This document shows positions 14,897 to 23,458 of a stretch of 64,000 nucleotides of DNA, in pieces. Where the stretch lies: positions 1 to 64,000 of the forward strand of contig NZ_AQPF01000008.1 of assembly GCF_009846745.1 (NCBI RefSeq), in the 5' to 3' direction. The first letter of the stretch is position 1. Each line of letters starts with the position of its first letter. The stretch comes from Alloalcanivorax xiamenensis (GTDB taxonomy: Bacteria; Pseudomonadota; Gammaproteobacteria; Pseudomonadales; Alcanivoracaceae). Position numbers and translations under genes: made by a program. The notes under the pieces are model-generated. The model was not told the origin of the DNA, did not search any database, and was given only the letters and a program-made list of their open reading frames with translations.

Positions 14897-15682
14897 ATGC
14901 CCGTAACCATCCGCACCCTGCAGAAGTATAAACAGGAGCAACGCAAGTTCTCGGTATTGACCGCCTATGACGCGACCTTTTCCCGGCTGATCAGCGATGC
15001 CGGCGTGGAAGCCATGCTGATCGGTGATTCTCTTGGCAATGTGATCCAGGGACAGCAAAGCACCGTGCCGGTCACGCTGGAACAGATGGTGTATCACACG
15101 GAATGCGTGGCTCGCGGCAATCAGAACAGTCTGATCATCGCTGATGTACCGTTCATGGGGGCCGCCACCCTGGAACGCACCCTGGATGCCGCTACCCAAT
15201 TGATGCGCGCCGGCGCCAACGTGATCAAACTGGAAGGCGGCGCCTGGCTTGAAGAAGCGGTTACCGTGCTCAAACGCAACGGCATCCCGGTCTGCGTCCA
15301 TATGGGGCTGACCCCGCAATCGGTGAACGCCTTCGGCGGTTACCGGGTACAGGGCAAGGATGAAGCCGGCGCCAGGGAACTGCTGGAAGCCGCCATCACC
15401 CTGGACCGGGCCGGAACCGCCTTGTTCGTGCTGGAGTGCGTGCCACGCGGCCTAAGCGCTGAGATCACTGCCAACGTGCAGGCGCCGGTCATCGGCATCG
15501 GTGCCGCGCCGGAGTGCGATGGCCAGGTGCTGGTCTTGCACGACATGCTCGGCCTGAACCCCCGGCCGGCGCGCTTCGTCAAGGATTTCATGGCCGGCGC
15601 CGGCGACATCGCCGCCGCGGTTCGAGCCTATGATCAAGCCGTCAAGGACGGCAGCTTCCCCGCCGAGGAACACTGTTTTTGA
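14897..15682 (+). CDS. panB: 3-methyl-2-oxobutanoate hydroxymethyltransferase
   Basis: 261 residues, first committed enzyme of pantothenate synthesis (ketoisovalerate to ketopantoate using methylene-THF). The TIM-barrel motifs are visible: TAYDATFSRLISDAGVEAML, IGDSLGNVIQGQ, MVYHTECVARG, ADVPFMG, NVIKLEGG and CVHMGLTPQSVNAFGGYRVQ. A ribosome site GGGGAG lies before the ATG at 14897. panC and panD follow, so three pathway steps are clustered. Confidence 0.96.
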   Translation: MPVTIRTLQKYKQEQRKFSVLTAYDATFSRLISDAGVEAMLIGDSLGNVIQGQQSTVPVTLEQMVYHTECVARGNQNSLIIADVPFMGAATLERTLDAATQLMRAGANVIKLEGGAWLEEAVTVLKRNGIPVCVHMGLTPQSVNAFGGYRVQGKDEAGARELLEAAITLDRAGTALFVLECVPRGLSAEITANVQAPVIGIGAAPECDGQVLVLHDMLGLNPRPARFVKDFMAGAGDIAAAVRAYDQAVKDGSFPAEEHCF

Positions 15683-15734
15683 GAGTTCCCGGCACGATCG
15701 TGCCGGGGCATCCTGTCATCGTGGAGGCATCCCA

Positions 15735-16589
15735 ATGCATATCGCGGAAACCGTGAGCGCCACTCGCGACGCCATCGCCGCCTGGAAACGGGCAGGCGAA
15801 ACCGTGGCCCTGGTCCCCACCATGGGGAACTTGCATAACGGTCATCTCAGTCTGGTGCGCGAGGCGCGCCGGCAGGCTGACCGCGTGGTGGTTTCGGTCT
15901 TCGTCAATCCGACCCAGTTCGGCCCCGGCGAGGACTATGACGCCTACCCGCGCACCCTGGACCAGGACAGCGCACTGCTGCGGGAGGAAAAGGCGGATCT
16001 GCTGTTCGTACCTGGCGTGGACGAAATGTATCCCCTGGGGGGCAACAAGACCTGGGTGTCCGTGGACGACCTGGGGGACCATTTGTGCGGTGCCAACCGA
16101 CCGGGGCACTTCCGCGGTGTCACCACCGTTGTAAGCAAATTATTTAATATAGTACAACCGGATATCGCCGTCTTTGGTGAAAAGGACTTCCAGCAGTTGG
16201 CGGTGATCCGCCGCATGACCACGGAGTTGATGATGCCGATCCGCATTGTCGGTGCCCCCACCGACCGCGAGGAGGATGGCCTGGCCCGCAGTTCCCGCAA
16301 TGGCTTCCTGACCGCCGCGGAACGGCCCAGGGCGGCGTTGCTGCACCAGCATCTGGAACAGGCGCGCCATGCCATCGCCGCCGGAGAAAGGGATTACCGG
16401 GCCCTGGAGGCACGCCTGGCCCGAACTCTCGGAGAACAGGGGTTCCAGGTGGATTATTTCACCGTGGCCGATGCCCATACTCTGGTCCCGGCGGGCCCAC
16501 GACATCATGATCTGGTGGTCGCCGCCGCCGCCCGACTGGGGCAGCCGCGACTGATCGACAACGTGACGATTTCATTACTTAAACCCTAG
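15735..16589 (+). CDS. panC: Pantothenate synthetase (pantoate--beta-alanine ligase)
   Basis: 284 residues; condenses pantoate with beta-alanine using ATP through a pantoyl-adenylate. Motifs: LVPTMGNLHNGHLSLVREAR (HIGH-like), VVSVFVNPTQFGPGEDYDAYPRT, and VFGEKDFQQLAVIRRM. The ATG at 15735 follows GGAGG at 15723-15727; a longer in-frame extension overlaps panB and has no ribosome site. The gap of 52 nt from panB supports an operon. Confidence 0.95.
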   Translation: MHIAETVSATRDAIAAWKRAGETVALVPTMGNLHNGHLSLVREARRQADRVVVSVFVNPTQFGPGEDYDAYPRTLDQDSALLREEKADLLFVPGVDEMYPLGGNKTWVSVDDLGDHLCGANRPGHFRGVTTVVSKLFNIVQPDIAVFGEKDFQQLAVIRRMTTELMMPIRIVGAPTDREEDGLARSSRNGFLTAAERPRAALLHQHLEQARHAIAAGERDYRALEARLARTLGEQGFQVDYFTVADAHTLVPAGPRHHDLVVAAAARLGQPRLIDNVTISLLKP

Positions 16590-16696
16590 ATTCAGCGGCC
16601 CGGCGGCGCCTTGTATGTGACCGGTGATTCATGCATACTGCCGGCCCGCAGACAGCCTGCCAGGCCGTCCGTGGCTTGTTCAGAGAGGTACCCGAT

Positions 16697-17077
16697 ATGC
16701 AGTGCACCATGCTGAAAGCCAAGCTGCACCAGGCCCGCATTACCCACGCGGAACTGGAGTATGAAGGCTCCTGCGCCATCGATGGCAATCTGCTGGATAT
16801 GGCCGGCATTCTCGAGTATGAGCAAATCCAGATCTATAACCTGGATAACGGCGAGCGTTTTGAAACTTACGCCATTCGCGCGGAAGAAGGATCCAAGATC
16901 ATCTCCGTCAATGGTGCCGCCGCCCATAAAGCCCAACCTGGCCACCGCGTGATCATTTGCGCTTACGCCAGCTACGGCAGCTCAGAGTTGATTAACTTCA
17001 AGCCGCGGCTGATTTACGTCGGCGAAGGCAACGAAGTCAAAGGCTCCAGCAACGCGATCCCGGTACAAGTCGCCTGA
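16697..17077 (+). CDS. panD: Aspartate 1-decarboxylase proenzyme
   Basis: 126 residues; makes beta-alanine for PanC. It is a pyruvoyl enzyme that self-cleaves between Gly24 and Ser25, seen here in ELEYEGSCAIDG. MLKAKLHQARIT and the ANHAAAHK-like segment VNGAAAHKAQPGHRVIICAY are typical. AGAGAGG precedes the ATG. In organisms with this arrangement panD completes the local pantothenate cluster; a hairpin terminator follows. Confidence 0.95.
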   Translation: MQCTMLKAKLHQARITHAELEYEGSCAIDGNLLDMAGILEYEQIQIYNLDNGERFETYAIRAEEGSKIISVNGAAAHKAQPGHRVIICAYASYGSSELINFKPRLIYVGEGNEVKGSSNAIPVQVA

Positions 17078-17119
17078 TTTTTTGCGCGCCATGCTCGCGC
17101 CCGTACCCTGATTCGCCTA

Positions 17120-17145
17120 CGCCGGCCCCCGAGGCCGGCGTTTTT
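17120..17145 (+). terminator. Terminator of the panBCD cluster
   Basis: CGCCGGCC (17120-17127) and GGCCGGCG (17133-17140) form an 8-bp stem with a 5-nt loop, followed by TTTTTG. It lies 43 nt past the panD stop. Confidence 0.85.
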
Positions 17146-17417
17146 GTTTGTCCCGCTCGCGATCATCGTGCGAGAACGGCCGGCGAACCGCCATTCCCTC
17201 ATCGGCCTGGCTCCAAAGTATCTCCCACCCTTGCGCCAAAAGGAGTTAGACCATAGTTTAATTCCTGTGCGTTCCTTTGCCGCGCCATAATGCGGCCGCA
17301 CTTTCACCTCACCCGCCCCGTGTCATCACCAGCGCCCAAGGGCGTGTCCCGACCCGGTGCGGGTGCGGACAATGTCTAACAACAAGCCACCGGCGAGCAG
17401 TATGGAAGGAGGCCGCG

Positions 17418-19355
17418 ATGTCCGAGCATAAAATCCACCCGGTTCCGGAGTCATTCAAGCGTCAAACCCTCATGGACCGTGACACCTATGAGCGCTGGTA
17501 CGCACAATCCGTCAATGATCCGGAAACCTTCTGGGCGGACCGCGCCGGGGAGCTGCTGCATTGGCATACCCGCTGGGATACGGTCAGCGACTGGGATTTC
17601 AAGGAAGGTCGCGCGGCCTGGTTCGTCGGTGGCAAGCTGAACGCCTGCTACAACTGTGTCGATCGTCATCTGCCTCAACGCGCCGGGCAAACCGCCATCA
17701 TCTGGGAAGGCGACGAACCGGACCAGGACAAACATATCAGTTACCAGGAGCTGTTCGAGCAGGTCAGCAAGCTGGGCAATGTGCTGCGCGCCCGCGGCAT
17801 TAAAAAAGGGGACCGGGTCGTGATTTACATGCCCATGATCCCGGAAGCCGCCTATGCCATGCTCGCCTGTGCCCGCATCGGTGCCATCCACTCAGTGGTT
17901 TTCGGCGGCTTCTCTCCGGAAGCGCTCAAGGACCGCATCAACGATGCCGACGCCTGTGCCGTCATCACCGCCGATGAAGGCGTGCGTGGCGGCCGCACCG
18001 TGCCGCTGAAACAAAACGCCGACAAGGCGATGAATGGCCAGTCCAGCGTCCACAGCTGCGTGGTGGTGCAACGTACTGGCGGCAACGTGGACTGGAATGA
18101 CAGCCGCGACCTCTGGTACCACAAGGCCATGGCGCAGGCCGACCCGCAGTGCGAACCAGAGTGGATGGACTCCGAGGATCCACTGTTCACCCTCTATACC
18201 TCCGGCTCCACCGGCAAACCGAAAGGCGTGGTGCACAGCACCGCCGGCTATTTGCTGCAAAGCGCCCTGACCCACAAATACGTATTCGATTATCACGACG
18301 GCGACATCTACTGGTGTACCGCCGACGTGGGCTGGGTCACCGGCCACAGCTATATCGTTTATGGCCCACTGGCCAATGGCGCCACCACTCTGATGTTCGA
18401 GGGCGTACCCACCTATCCGGACGCTTCCCGTTGCTGGCAAGTAGTGGACAAGCACAAGGTGAACATCTTCTACACCGCGCCCACCGCCATCCGTGCGCTG
18501 ATGGGGCTCGGCGATGAGCCCGTCACCAAGACATCGCGACAGAGCCTGAAGCTGCTGGGAACGGTGGGCGAGCCGATCAACCCGGAAGCCTGGGAGTGGT
18601 ACTACAAGGTGGTGGGAGAGGAGCGCTGCCCGATTGTCGACACCTGGTGGCAAACCGAGACCGGCGCCATCATGATCGCGCCCCTGCCCGGAGCCGTGGA
18701 CCTCAAGCCGGGTTCCGCCACCCTGCCGATGTTTGGTGTACAACCGGCGCTGATGGACCCGGACGGCAAGGAACTGGACGGCGCCACCTCCGGCAACCTG
18801 GTGATCAAAGCAAGCTGGCCGAGCCAGATCCGCACGGTTTACGGCGATCATCAACGCATGATCGACACTTATTTCAGTGCCTACCCGGGTTACTATTTCA
18901 CCGGTGACGGCGCCCGCCGCGACGAAGACGGCTATTACTGGATCACCGGCCGCGTCGACGACGTCCTGAACGTGTCAGGCCACCGCCTCGGCACCGCCGA
19001 GATCGAGTCCGCTCTGGTGCTGCACAAGAGCATCGCCGAAGCCGCCGTGGTGGGGTATCAGCACGACGTCAAAGGCCAGGGCATCTACGCCTATGTGTCC
19101 CTGATGGCCGGCGCCACCGGCAGTGAAGCGTTGATCGATGAGCTGCGCAAGCTGGTCACCGAGGAAATCGGCCCGATCGCCAAACCGGATCTGATCCACT
19201 TCGCGCCGGGGCTGCCCAAGACCCGATCCGGCAAGATCATGCGCCGTATCCTGCGTAAAATCGCCGCCGATGAGCTGGACAGCCTGGGTGACACCTCCAC
19301 CCTGGCGGATCCCAGCGTGGTCGACCAACTGATCGAGACCCGCCGCAACCGCTAG
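17418..19355 (+). CDS. acs: Acetyl-CoA synthetase
   Basis: 645 residues, the usual length. It activates acetate to acetyl-CoA via acetyl-AMP. Motifs: YTSGSTGKPKGVVHS (P-loop-like), DTWWQTETGAIMIAPLPG, YYFTGDGARRDEDGYYWITGRVDDVLNVSGHRLGTAEIE (hinge), and TRSGKIMRRILRKIA near the C-terminus with the lysine that is acetylated in regulated Acs proteins. The ATG at 17418 is preceded by AAGGAGG (17406-17412); a longer in-frame extension is not supported. In Pseudomonas acs genes are linked to CbrAB/Crc control, which fits the neighbourhood but is not shown here. Confidence 0.96.
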   Translation: MSEHKIHPVPESFKRQTLMDRDTYERWYAQSVNDPETFWADRAGELLHWHTRWDTVSDWDFKEGRAAWFVGGKLNACYNCVDRHLPQRAGQTAIIWEGDEPDQDKHISYQELFEQVSKLGNVLRARGIKKGDRVVIYMPMIPEAAYAMLACARIGAIHSVVFGGFSPEALKDRINDADACAVITADEGVRGGRTVPLKQNADKAMNGQSSVHSCVVVQRTGGNVDWNDSRDLWYHKAMAQADPQCEPEWMDSEDPLFTLYTSGSTGKPKGVVHSTAGYLLQSALTHKYVFDYHDGDIYWCTADVGWVTGHSYIVYGPLANGATTLMFEGVPTYPDASRCWQVVDKHKVNIFYTAPTAIRALMGLGDEPVTKTSRQSLKLLGTVGEPINPEAWEWYYKVVGEERCPIVDTWWQTETGAIMIAPLPGAVDLKPGSATLPMFGVQPALMDPDGKELDGATSGNLVIKASWPSQIRTVYGDHQRMIDTYFSAYPGYYFTGDGARRDEDGYYWITGRVDDVLNVSGHRLGTAEIESALVLHKSIAEAAVVGYQHDVKGQGIYAYVSLMAGATGSEALIDELRKLVTEEIGPIAKPDLIHFAPGLPKTRSGKIMRRILRKIAADELDSLGDTSTLADPSVVDQLIETRRNR

Positions 19356-19384
19356 GGCGAATCGATAACACCGTTAGCCTGTCT

Positions 19385-19418
19385 CCCGGCCCCGGTACAA
19401 TAAGGGGCCGGGCTTTTT
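19385..19418 (+). terminator. Terminator of acs
   Basis: CCCGGCCCC (19385-19393) and GGGGCCGGG (19404-19412) form a 9-bp stem with a 10-nt loop followed by CTTTTT. It lies 29 nt after the acs stop and faces the convergent fimbrin-like gene. Confidence 0.88.
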
Positions 19419-19460
19419 AACGGCCGGGCATGCCCGTCGCCAAGACCTTCACGGATACCT

Positions 19461-19901
19461 TCACGGATAGTTCAGGTACAGAATGGTCGGCGTCTTGGCG
19501 GCCTGACTGACAATGGTTTGCGCATCCCCCGTGATCACGCTGCCATCAAGACGATGCCAGCTCATGTAGGGGCTGGGTGTATTCATCAACACCATTGGAT
19601 CCGCCACTTCCTGTCTCACCCGCTCGCAGCTGGAAACCACCGCGTTATCCCTGGTAGCGACACTGACGCCAACCTCGCAGGTCGCCACCGCGATTCTGCC
19701 ATGGAAACGTATCTTGCCATCGCCGGCATAGCTCAGCGGCATCAGCAATGCACACAACAGGCCAACCCCCCCCGTCAACAAATGCCATCGCGGGGAACAC
19801 CGTCGTGGCGATCGCCCGGCGTCACCCGCATTCCCCCTTAAAACCCGCTTGACTCGCGGTTCACCCTTTTCATTTCCCTGATTCCCCAGCGTTGCGTCCA
19901 T
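19461..19901 (-). CDS. Secreted fimbrin-like small protein, orphan
   Basis: 146 residues. An Arg-rich N-terminus of about 45 residues leads to a hydrophobic signal segment (LLTGGVGLLCALLMPLSYA) with likely cleavage before GDGKIRFHG. The mature part is only ~85 residues. GKIRFHGRIAVATCEV, a second Cys about 18 residues later (SSCERV), and the C-terminal ending TILYLNYP resemble chaperone-usher pilin subunits (first strand, single disulfide, penultimate tyrosine). It is much shorter than a ~150-residue pilin, and no usher or chaperone gene is nearby. The ATG at 19901 is supported by GAGGGG upstream. Function is unknown; the pilin resemblance is by eye. Confidence 0.6.
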   Translation of the reverse strand: MDATLGNQGNEKGEPRVKRVLRGNAGDAGRSPRRCSPRWHLLTGGVGLLCALLMPLSYAGDGKIRFHGRIAVATCEVGVSVATRDNAVVSSCERVRQEVADPMVLMNTPSPYMSWHRLDGSVITGDAQTIVSQAAKTPTILYLNYP

Positions 19902-20339
19902 GTCTTTCCCCTCGCTCCGTTGATTATTATCCCGTTACTGATTTCACATTTTTATAAGCGCCGACCTCGCCAGCGCCTGGCAGGCCAATCACCGCAATAA
20001 TCAGTACGTTACCAGCCGTACCGGGTAACCGAAGCTCCTTCCTCCGACACGACTCCGCCTTCTTATTCCGGAATTCTTGCCGTTTTCATTTGTTCACATT
20101 CATGACTGTAATAGAAAAACAAAGAAATAAAAAACCAATATACAACCATCTTTTAAATCAAATTGGCATTAAGGAACAAACCTCTTATGCCAATAAAAAA
20201 CAACTAAAGTTTTATCAGAATCTGCCGATAACTTATTTTATTAATAATTATAAAAATCCGACCTTAAAATCGGAAAGAATAGCTCGACATTTTCCACAAA
20301 CAGGAAGGGAAGGTTTTTCTTTCTTGAGAAGAGAGGCGA
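19902..20339. other. AT-rich intergenic patch
   Basis: This 438-nt gap between the convergent emrB and the fimbrin-like gene contains a sharply AT-rich core at about 20085-20285, roughly three-quarters A+T in a ~62% G+C window. A plus-strand ORF of 103 codons crosses it (20090-20401) but ends inside emrB in antisense, has no ribosome site, and is probably spurious. A weak minus-strand hairpin (TCCGA 20257-20261 with TCGGA 20270-20274, then a T-rich stretch) could end emrB. Such patches are typical of acquired DNA or of H-NS/MvaT-type binding. Confidence 0.6.
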
Positions 20340-21824
20340 TTAAACCGCCGTCGAGTGCTGACGACGCAGCAGCAGCACCAGCGGGATGGCCGCCATATTG
20401 ATCCACATGAGCAAGCGGAAATCGTTCATGTAGCTGATCTCCGCCGCTTGGCTCAGCAGAGTGTGGTATACCTGTGCGGGCACCCCGGACACCAGGTCCT
20501 TCATCGGCAATCCCTGGGCGATCCAGGCCTTCAGTTGCAGTTGCTCACCCAACTGCTGCTCGTTGATCCACAGATTGCGGGTCAACATGGCGGTCATGAT
20601 CGAGATACCCACGCTGGAGCCCAGGTTACGGGACAAGGAGAACAGAGAGGTAGCCTCCGTTCTCAATGCCGGAGCCAACGTCGCATAGGTCATCGCCGAT
20701 GCTGGCACGAACACCAGCCCCAGTCCGAGCCCCTGTAAGACGCCGGTCCAGATCAGATCACTCTGTGAAACCTCCAGGGTAAACCCCGCCATCTGGTGCA
20801 ACGACAGACTGGTGAGACATAAACCGGTAATCACCAAAACCCGTGGATCCAGGCGGGTACGCATCAACCGTCCCACCAGCATCATCGACACCATCGACCC
20901 CAACCCCCGCGGCGCCAGCACGATTCCCGTCGTCGCGGCGGGATAATCTTTCCACTGCTGCAGGAAGGGCGGCAACAGTGCCATGGTGGCCAGCAGGATG
21001 ATGCCAACCACGAAAATAAAGATCACTCCGGTGACAAAGTTACGGTCCCGAAACAAGGCCATGTCGATGAACGGCTGCTTACGGGTCAATGAGTGCACGA
21101 CAAACAAATACAGGCCGGCCAGAGCCAGCACCGCTTCGATCTGAATCTCGATGCTATCGAACCATTTCAAGTGCTCACCGCGGTCCAGCATCAACTGGAA
21201 GGAACCAATCGCCAGAGCCAGCAGGGCAAAACCGGTCAGATCGAACCGGCTCTTCCGGGTTTCCGTGTCGGGGACGCTGAGCCAGATGCCAAGGTAAGCC
21301 AGCAGCCCGAATGGCAGATTGATATAGAACACCCAGCGCCAGCTGTACCACTCGGTGAGCCACCCACCCAGCGTTGGCCCGAGGATCGGCCCAACCATCA
21401 CTCCCACACCCCAAATCGCCATCGCCTGACCGTGCTTTTCCACCGGGTAGGAATCCAGCAGAACAGCCTGTGACAAAGGCACCAAGGCCGCGCCGAAGAT
21501 GCCCTGCAGAATGCGGAACGCCACCATCTGTTCCAACGAGGTGGACAGGCCACACAAGCCGGAAGCCACGGTAAACCCGGCCACCGACCACAAAAACACC
21601 TGACGGCGGCCGATGCGTGACGTCACGAACCCCACCGTCGGCGTCATGATGGCGCAGGCTACGATATAAGAGGTCAGGACCCAGGTGATCTGATCGGTAC
21701 TGGCGGAGAGACTGCCCTGCATGTGCGGCAGGGCCACATTGGCGATAGTGGTATCGAGCACCTGCATCACCGTCGCCAGCATAATGCTGACGGTGACGAG
21801 ACGCTGGTCCTCGATACGCGTCAT
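20340..21824 (-). CDS. emrB: DHA2-family drug efflux MFS transporter (EmrB-like)
   Basis: 494 residues with about 14 hydrophobic segments, as in the DHA2 proton-antiporter group. MQVLDTTIANVALPHMQGSL (motif D1), GRRQVFLWSV (motif A) and GPILGPTLGGWLTEWYSWRWVFYINLPFG (motif C region) are diagnostic. With the membrane-fusion protein EmrA and an outer-membrane channel it would export hydrophobic toxicants. The ATG at 21824 begins 1 nt after the emrA TAA. It is the last gene of the marR-emrA-emrB operon. Confidence 0.92.
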   Translation of the reverse strand: MTRIEDQRLVTVSIMLATVMQVLDTTIANVALPHMQGSLSASTDQITWVLTSYIVACAIMTPTVGFVTSRIGRRQVFLWSVAGFTVASGLCGLSTSLEQMVAFRILQGIFGAALVPLSQAVLLDSYPVEKHGQAMAIWGVGVMVGPILGPTLGGWLTEWYSWRWVFYINLPFGLLAYLGIWLSVPDTETRKSRFDLTGFALLALAIGSFQLMLDRGEHLKWFDSIEIQIEAVLALAGLYLFVVHSLTRKQPFIDMALFRDRNFVTGVIFIFVVGIILLATMALLPPFLQQWKDYPAATTGIVLAPRGLGSMVSMMLVGRLMRTRLDPRVLVITGLCLTSLSLHQMAGFTLEVSQSDLIWTGVLQGLGLGLVFVPASAMTYATLAPALRTEATSLFSLSRNLGSSVGISIMTAMLTRNLWINEQQLGEQLQLKAWIAQGLPMKDLVSGVPAQVYHTLLSQAAEISYMNDFRLLMWINMAAIPLVLLLRRQHSTAV

Positions 21825-21825
21825 A

Positions 21826-22848
21826 TTATCGAGCCTGCGCGGTTTGTTGCTCCGGCTCATTACCGGTATCGATAGTGACCTCGGCGCTCATTCCGGCACG
21901 CAGGATCGGTTGACCGTCCTTGGGCTGCAGACGCAGCCGCACTGGTAGCCGCTGAACCACCTTTACCCAGTTGCCGCTGGCATTCTGCGGGGGAATCAGC
22001 GCGAACTCAGAGCCGGTGGCCGGACTCAGACTGATGACTTGCGCCTCCCACTTGACCCCCGGGAAGGTATCCACCTCCACCTCCGCCGTCTGACCGGGCA
22101 CGATCCGCGTCAGCTGGGTTTCCTTGAGGTTCGCTTCCACCCACAAGGTATCGGTCTTCGACAAGGAAATGATCGGCACCGCGGCGTTAACCCGTTCCCC
22201 AATCATCGGCACCTCACCGCCAACAATGCCGGAAGCGGGGGCGATAACCTGACACTGGGACAGATCGTATTCCGCCTGCTCCAGCTTGGCGGTGGCGGCC
22301 TGATAATCCGGGTGATCTTCCACCGCCACATCCGGCCCACCCGCCAGTTGCGCCCGCAAGCTGACCAGGCGCTGTTCCGCCACGGAACCGGTGGCGCGAG
22401 CCTGGTCCAGTTTCTGGCGGGCCCCGTCCAGTTGCGCCTCGGATACCGAACTGCGCCTCATCCGCTGCAGACGTTGCAACTCACGCCGGTAATAAGACAC
22501 ATCGCGGTTGGCCTGGTCCCGTTCCACCATGGCCTGAGCGTAGTCTCCGCGCAAAGACAGGATACGATTGCGCACCGCCTGCTGATCCGCCCGTGCCTCG
22601 GCAACGGCGATGCGAAAGGGGCGTGGATCCACTTCCGCCAGCACCTGCCCTTTCTCCACCACCTGATTGCGTTCCACGTTCACCGCCACCAGTTGCCCGC
22701 TAACATTGGCGGCCAGGGATAACATATCGATCTTGATATAGGCATTATCCGTACTGACGTAGCGCTGGCCGCCAAAAATCAGCCACAGGATCACCACTAT
22801 CGCCACCAGCAGGCCAAAGCCCATACCAAGACGGCGGGTTCGTTGCAT
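21826..22848 (-). CDS. emrA: Membrane-fusion efflux subunit (EmrA/HlyD family)
   Basis: 340 residues: one N-terminal membrane helix (MGFGLLVAIVVILWLIF), a biotinyl-lipoyl-like half motif (YVSTDNAYIKIDMLSLAANVSGQLVAVNV), a long coiled-coil hairpin (about 90-190) and a beta-barrel (GERVNAAVPIISLSKTDTLWVEANLKETQL). It bridges the EmrB pump to an outer-membrane factor. ATG 22848 is chosen; longer in-frame sequence overlaps marR. It starts 10 nt after the marR stop. Confidence 0.92.
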   Translation of the reverse strand: MQRTRRLGMGFGLLVAIVVILWLIFGGQRYVSTDNAYIKIDMLSLAANVSGQLVAVNVERNQVVEKGQVLAEVDPRPFRIAVAEARADQQAVRNRILSLRGDYAQAMVERDQANRDVSYYRRELQRLQRMRRSSVSEAQLDGARQKLDQARATGSVAEQRLVSLRAQLAGGPDVAVEDHPDYQAATAKLEQAEYDLSQCQVIAPASGIVGGEVPMIGERVNAAVPIISLSKTDTLWVEANLKETQLTRIVPGQTAEVEVDTFPGVKWEAQVISLSPATGSEFALIPPQNASGNWVKVVQRLPVRLRLQPKDGQPILRAGMSAEVTIDTGNEPEQQTAQAR

Positions 22849-22858
22849 TGAGGTCACT

Positions 22859-23302
22859 CTAGTCTCCCTGGTCCGGGCGATCACACAAGTTGGCACGCAT
22901 GGCGGCCAGAATCCGAATGAGCATGTCGATGTCCGAGGACTCCAATCCGGCAAAAGCCCGTGCACGGGTCTGTTCGGCCAATGTCTTCAATCGTTCCAGA
23001 GCCGGCCGGGCCTGCTCCGTCAGAAACAACAGCCGGCGCCGTCGATCGGATGGATCCGGACGTCGCTCCACCAGCCCTTCCGCTTCCAGTTGGTCCAATT
23101 GACGGGTCAGCGAGATAGGGGCCAAATCCATCACCTCGGCCAGTGCGGCCTGATGCACCCCCTGCCGCCGCGACAGTTGCCAGAGCACCTGCCAACGCGC
23201 GCGGCTCAAGCCCTGCTCCCGGGCCCGGCGATCGAAGTCCCGCCGCATCATGCGCGCGACGTCGTTCAGGCTCATCCCAACCGTGGTGTCCGTTCCGCCC
23301 AT
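22859..23302 (-). CDS. MarR-family transcriptional regulator of the emrAB operon
   Basis: 147 residues, winged helix-turn-helix of the MarR family: LSRARWQVLWQLSRRQGVHQAALAEVMDL, then LTRQLDQLEAEGLVERRPDPSDRRRRLLFLT (recognition helix and wing with DPSDRR). It probably represses its own operon and is released by phenolic or hydrophobic ligands. GAGGA lies 6 nt before ATG 23302; GTG 23308 is the alternative. A perfect palindrome overlapping a good -10 lies just upstream, consistent with autorepression. Confidence 0.9.
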   Translation of the reverse strand: MGGTDTTVGMSLNDVARMMRRDFDRRAREQGLSRARWQVLWQLSRRQGVHQAALAEVMDLAPISLTRQLDQLEAEGLVERRPDPSDRRRRLLFLTEQARPALERLKTLAEQTRARAFAGLESSDIDMLIRILAAMRANLCDRPDQGD

Positions 23303-23319
23303 GCTCACTCCTCGGATAA

Positions 23320-23354
23320 CATCCTTATTATAAGGATGCTTATAATTCTGGCAA
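23320..23354 (-). promoter_or_regulatory. marR-emrAB promoter with overlapping palindromic operator
   Basis: On the minus strand, -35 TTGCCA (23354-23349) and a perfect -10 TATAAT (23332-23327) are separated by 16 nt. The -10 lies inside the perfect palindrome CATCCTTATTATAAGGATG (23320-23338). The palindrome ends 18 nt upstream of the marR start. A MarR dimer bound here would block the promoter. Confidence 0.7.
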
Positions 23355-23356
23355 TA

Positions 23357-23375
23357 GGGTCAAATGATTTGACCC
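23357..23375. promoter_or_regulatory. Second perfect palindrome upstream of marR
   Basis: GGGTCAAATGATTTGACCC is a perfect 19-nt inverted repeat just upstream of the -35 of the marR promoter and 84 nt before the antiporter gene on the other strand. Its sequence differs from the marR-proximal operator, so it may bind another regulator. No clear promoter for the antiporter was found next to it. Confidence 0.5.
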
Positions 23376-23458
23376 ATATCCGCGCCCTCACCGGAGACAG
23401 CCAAAACCAACCCCGGTAGACTGCGCACCTCGCGAGCCCCGGCGTCGAGGACAATGCA

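Noticed and set aside
20090..20401. 103-codon ORF across the AT-rich patch
   Set aside because: No ribosome site, ends in antisense to emrB, and its last third is emrB shadow.
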